Shown piece by piece: positions 47,017 through 49,294 of a DNA stretch of 49,294 bases. The stretch is from contig LFCQ01000006.1 of NCBI GenBank assembly GCA_001189195.1, positions 120,841 through 170,134 of the forward strand. Direction: 5' to 3'. The notes under the pieces were generated by a model, which saw only the letters and a program-made list of their open reading frames with translations, had not been told where the DNA came from and ran no database searches. Numbering within the stretch: position 1 is the first letter of the stretch; every line of letters starts with the position of its first letter. This stretch comes from Parcubacteria bacterium C7867-007. GTDB taxonomy: Bacteria > Patescibacteriota > Minisyncoccia > Phycocordibacterales > Phycocordibacteraceae. The translations under genes were made by a program, and so were the position numbers.

Positions 47017-47940
47017 CTACTGCATCTTCACCCAGAGGTATATATCCTCAAGAGCCTTCACGGCATCCCCTGCAGCAATGTTGTTCTGATGATAGAGCTC
47101 ATCGGTACAATCCCCTGCAGCCCAGATACCCTCTACGCTTGTGTGCTGATTCTTAGGATCCGTTACGATACGTCCCACAGGATCAAGATCCACAAGACCT
47201 GCTGCAAAGCTCGTGCTTGGCATCACTCCGATTTCCACAAATACACCAGAGACAGGCAGAGTGGTTTCAACGCCGGTGGTACGCTCTTTGATCACAAGAC
47301 CTGTTACAAACTTCTCACCCTTGATCTCAATTGGTTCACTGTTGCAGATAGCCTTCATGTTCGGATGTGCTAGCACTTTTTCAATGGTGATAGCGTCACC
47401 CTTAAGCTCTCCATGGCGATGGATAAGGGTTACTGACTTCGCATACGCGAGGAGCTGTGCGGCAGTCTCAAGCCCTGCGTTTCCACCACCCACCACCGCA
47501 ACATCCATGCCCGAAAAAAGAGGACCGTCACAAGAAGCACAGTATGTGAGACCTTTATGCTCAAAGGTTTCAGCACCAGGAACCTGTAGTTTGCGACGTG
47601 ATGCACCTGAAGCAATGAGTACGGCTTTTGCATCAAACGCATCTCCTTTCGCTGTTACTGCACGGAATCCACCAGCAATCTTTTCAAGCATCGCAACATT
47701 AGAGCCTTCGTGAATAGAAACCACATCACCTGCATATGTCTCAAGGTGTTTCTTAAGAGACTTCTTTAAATCTTCCCCTGAGATAACGGGAGTACCAATC
47801 CAGTTCTCGATGCCCTCAGAAACGATAGATTGGCCTCCAAACTCTTCTGTTATAAGAACACTGCTAAGACGCTTACGCGCCGCATATACGCCTGCAGCAA
47901 CGCCTGCAGGTCCCCCTCCAATGATGATCAAGTCTTTCAT
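47017..47940 (-). CDS. thioredoxin reductase-like FAD-dependent oxidoreductase
   Basis: 'DLIIIGGGPAGVAAGVYAARKRL', 'YCASCDGPLFSGMDVAVVGGGNAGLE', 'GIWAAGDCTDELYHQNNIAAGDAVKA'. Confidence 0.92.
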   Translation of the reverse strand: MKDLIIIGGGPAGVAAGVYAARKRLSSVLITEEFGGQSIVSEGIENWIGTPVISGEDLKKSLKKHLETYAGDVVSIHEGSNVAMLEKIAGGFRAVTAKGDAFDAKAVLIASGASRRKLQVPGAETFEHKGLTYCASCDGPLFSGMDVAVVGGGNAGLETAAQLLAYAKSVTLIHRHGELKGDAITIEKVLAHPNMKAICNSEPIEIKGEKFVTGLVIKERTTGVETTLPVSGVFVEIGVMPSTSFAAGLVDLDPVGRIVTDPKNQHTSVEGIWAAGDCTDELYHQNNIAAGDAVKALEDIYLWVKMQ

Positions 47941-47960
47941 GTACGAAGTATAGCAATGTA

Positions 47961-47990
47961 AAAGAAAAGCGCCCTGTGGAGGGCGCGTTT
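47961..47990 (-). terminator. intrinsic terminator of ftsZ
   Basis: GCGCCCT...AGGGCGC stem with a T-rich tract on the minus strand. Confidence 0.6.
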
Positions 47991-47991
47991 C

Positions 47992-49275
47992 TTATTTCTT
48001 GTGGCGGCGGAGGAAGCTTGGAATGGCACCCCAGGCGTCATCCTCATCCTCTATAACAGGAGGAGTGATAGGTTGTGCTGTGTCGCGTACCTTTGGCATT
48101 GCAGTAACTATAGGTTCTTCACGTTCACGGCGAGGAGGAAGGATAGGACCTTCGTCACTAACAGGTTCAGGCATCGGGGTTGGAAGGGGCACTACTGGTT
48201 CCTCACGGCGACCAAGTACGTCATTGAAAATCTTTCCACGACTCTCCTCCTGTTCCTTTGCAGGCATGGTGAAGAGAGAACGTTCGAAACCTCCGCTAAA
48301 TGCGCTTCCGCCATCCTGTTCTGGGAATCCTGTAGCGATAACAATGATGCGGATCTGGCCCTTCTTGAGTTTCTCATCGCGCATGATACCGAAGATAACC
48401 TTTGCTGTTTTATCAACGGACTCACCGATAACCTTAGCTGCTTCCTGCACCTCAAGGATACCCAGATCCTCAGAGCCTGCGACCACGAAGAGGATACCCT
48501 TAGCACCCGTGATAGAGACGTCGAGAAGTGGGGAATTAACCGCAGCTGCTGCAGCATCCTTTGCTCGGTTGTCGCCATCGGCAATACCAATACCCATGAG
48601 TGCTGGACCTGCACCCTCCATAATTGCTTTGATGTCGTTAAAGTCTGTATTGATTTCACCGGGAGTGGTGATGATATCTGAAACACCTTCCACTGCCTGA
48701 CGAAGGATTTCATCACAGAGTGCAAATGCATTCTTAGCAGATGTCTGTGCTTCTACAATTGAAAGAAGTTTGTCGTTTGGAATGATGAGATACGCATCCA
48801 CCTCCTTCTTAAGAAGTGCGAGACCATGTTCAGCGATTTCAGTGCGCTGCTGACCCTCGAAGGTGAAGGGCTTTGTTACAACAGCAACAGTGAGAGCACC
48901 GAGCTCCTTTGCAATCTTTGCAACAACACCCGCTGCACCGGTTCCGGTACCTCCACCCATACCGCAGGTGATGAAGACCATGTCTGAACCCTGGAGTGCT
49001 TCCTGGATTTCCTGACGAGTCTCATCTGCCGCACGGCGACCGAGTTCAGGATTCATGCCTGCACCCAGACCACGGGTCAGATTCTTGCCAATATGGATCT
49101 TTCGCTTTGCGAGGCTACGGTGTAGATCCTGGGCATCAGTGTTGATAGCGATGAATTCTACGCCCTTAACCTTGGAGTTGATCATGTGATTCACAGCATT
49201 GTTGCCAGAACCACCAACACCCACCACACGAATGCGGGCGAAGGTTTCTATTTCAGGAGTAACGCGCTTGGACAT
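47992..49275 (-). CDS. ftsZ: cell division protein FtsZ
   Basis: '[18 protein letters not shown]', 'INTDAQDL', '[26 protein letters not shown]', '[18 protein letters not shown]'. Confidence 0.97.
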   Translation of the reverse strand: MSKRVTPEIETFARIRVVGVGGSGNNAVNHMINSKVKGVEFIAINTDAQDLHRSLAKRKIHIGKNLTRGLGAGMNPELGRRAADETRQEIQEALQGSDMVFITCGMGGGTGTGAAGVVAKIAKELGALTVAVVTKPFTFEGQQRTEIAEHGLALLKKEVDAYLIIPNDKLLSIVEAQTSAKNAFALCDEILRQAVEGVSDIITTPGEINTDFNDIKAIMEGAGPALMGIGIADGDNRAKDAAAAAVNSPLLDVSITGAKGILFVVAGSEDLGILEVQEAAKVIGESVDKTAKVIFGIMRDEKLKKGQIRIIVIATGFPEQDGGSAFSGGFERSLFTMPAKEQEESRGKIFNDVLGRREEPVVPLPTPMPEPVSDEGPILPPRREREEPIVTAMPKVRDTAQPITPPVIEDEDDAWGAIPSFLRRHKK

Positions 49276-49294
49276 GTAGTGGTACGGATAAATT

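Noticed and set aside
1-49294. CRISPR array or cas genes
   Set aside because: No regularly spaced repeats or Cas motifs seen in the sequence or ORF track.

Overview
The window looks like a chromosomal segment of a Candidate Phyla Radiation / Patescibacteria (Parcubacteria-type) genome; this is inferred from gene content and was not searched. The left (about 1-23.4 kb) and right (about 46-49.3 kb) parts carry housekeeping genes: class II ribonucleotide reductase, RNase P RNA, MurJ, LepA, a DivIC/FtsB-like protein, ValS, TsaD, Hsp20, PrsW, a thioredoxin reductase-like protein, FtsZ and five tRNAs. Between a tRNA-Ser and a core-like methyltransferase gene lies an accessory block of about 22 kb. 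It holds (a) a DUF4238 gene, a large serine recombinase and a zinc-ribbon/HTH protein; (b) a copper-handling cluster (CsoR with a palindromic operator, CopA-type P-type ATPase, HMA-TauE/UreH-like fusion, cupredoxin-like proteins, two DUF305 proteins, DsbA-like oxidoreductase, His-rich membrane protein, sortase, CDF transporter); (c) a LysM/M23 protein whose signal-peptide frame contains an upstream in-frame TGA; (d) an intergenic region of about 240 nt with many nested hairpins, two GAAA tetraloops and competing pairings (candidate structured RNA); and (e) an orphan phage packaging module (terminase large and small subunits, ParB-MTase) without visible capsid or tail genes. Four GC-richer single-gene transcription cassettes are scattered in the flanks. 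Family names rest on motif recognition only; no searches were run.
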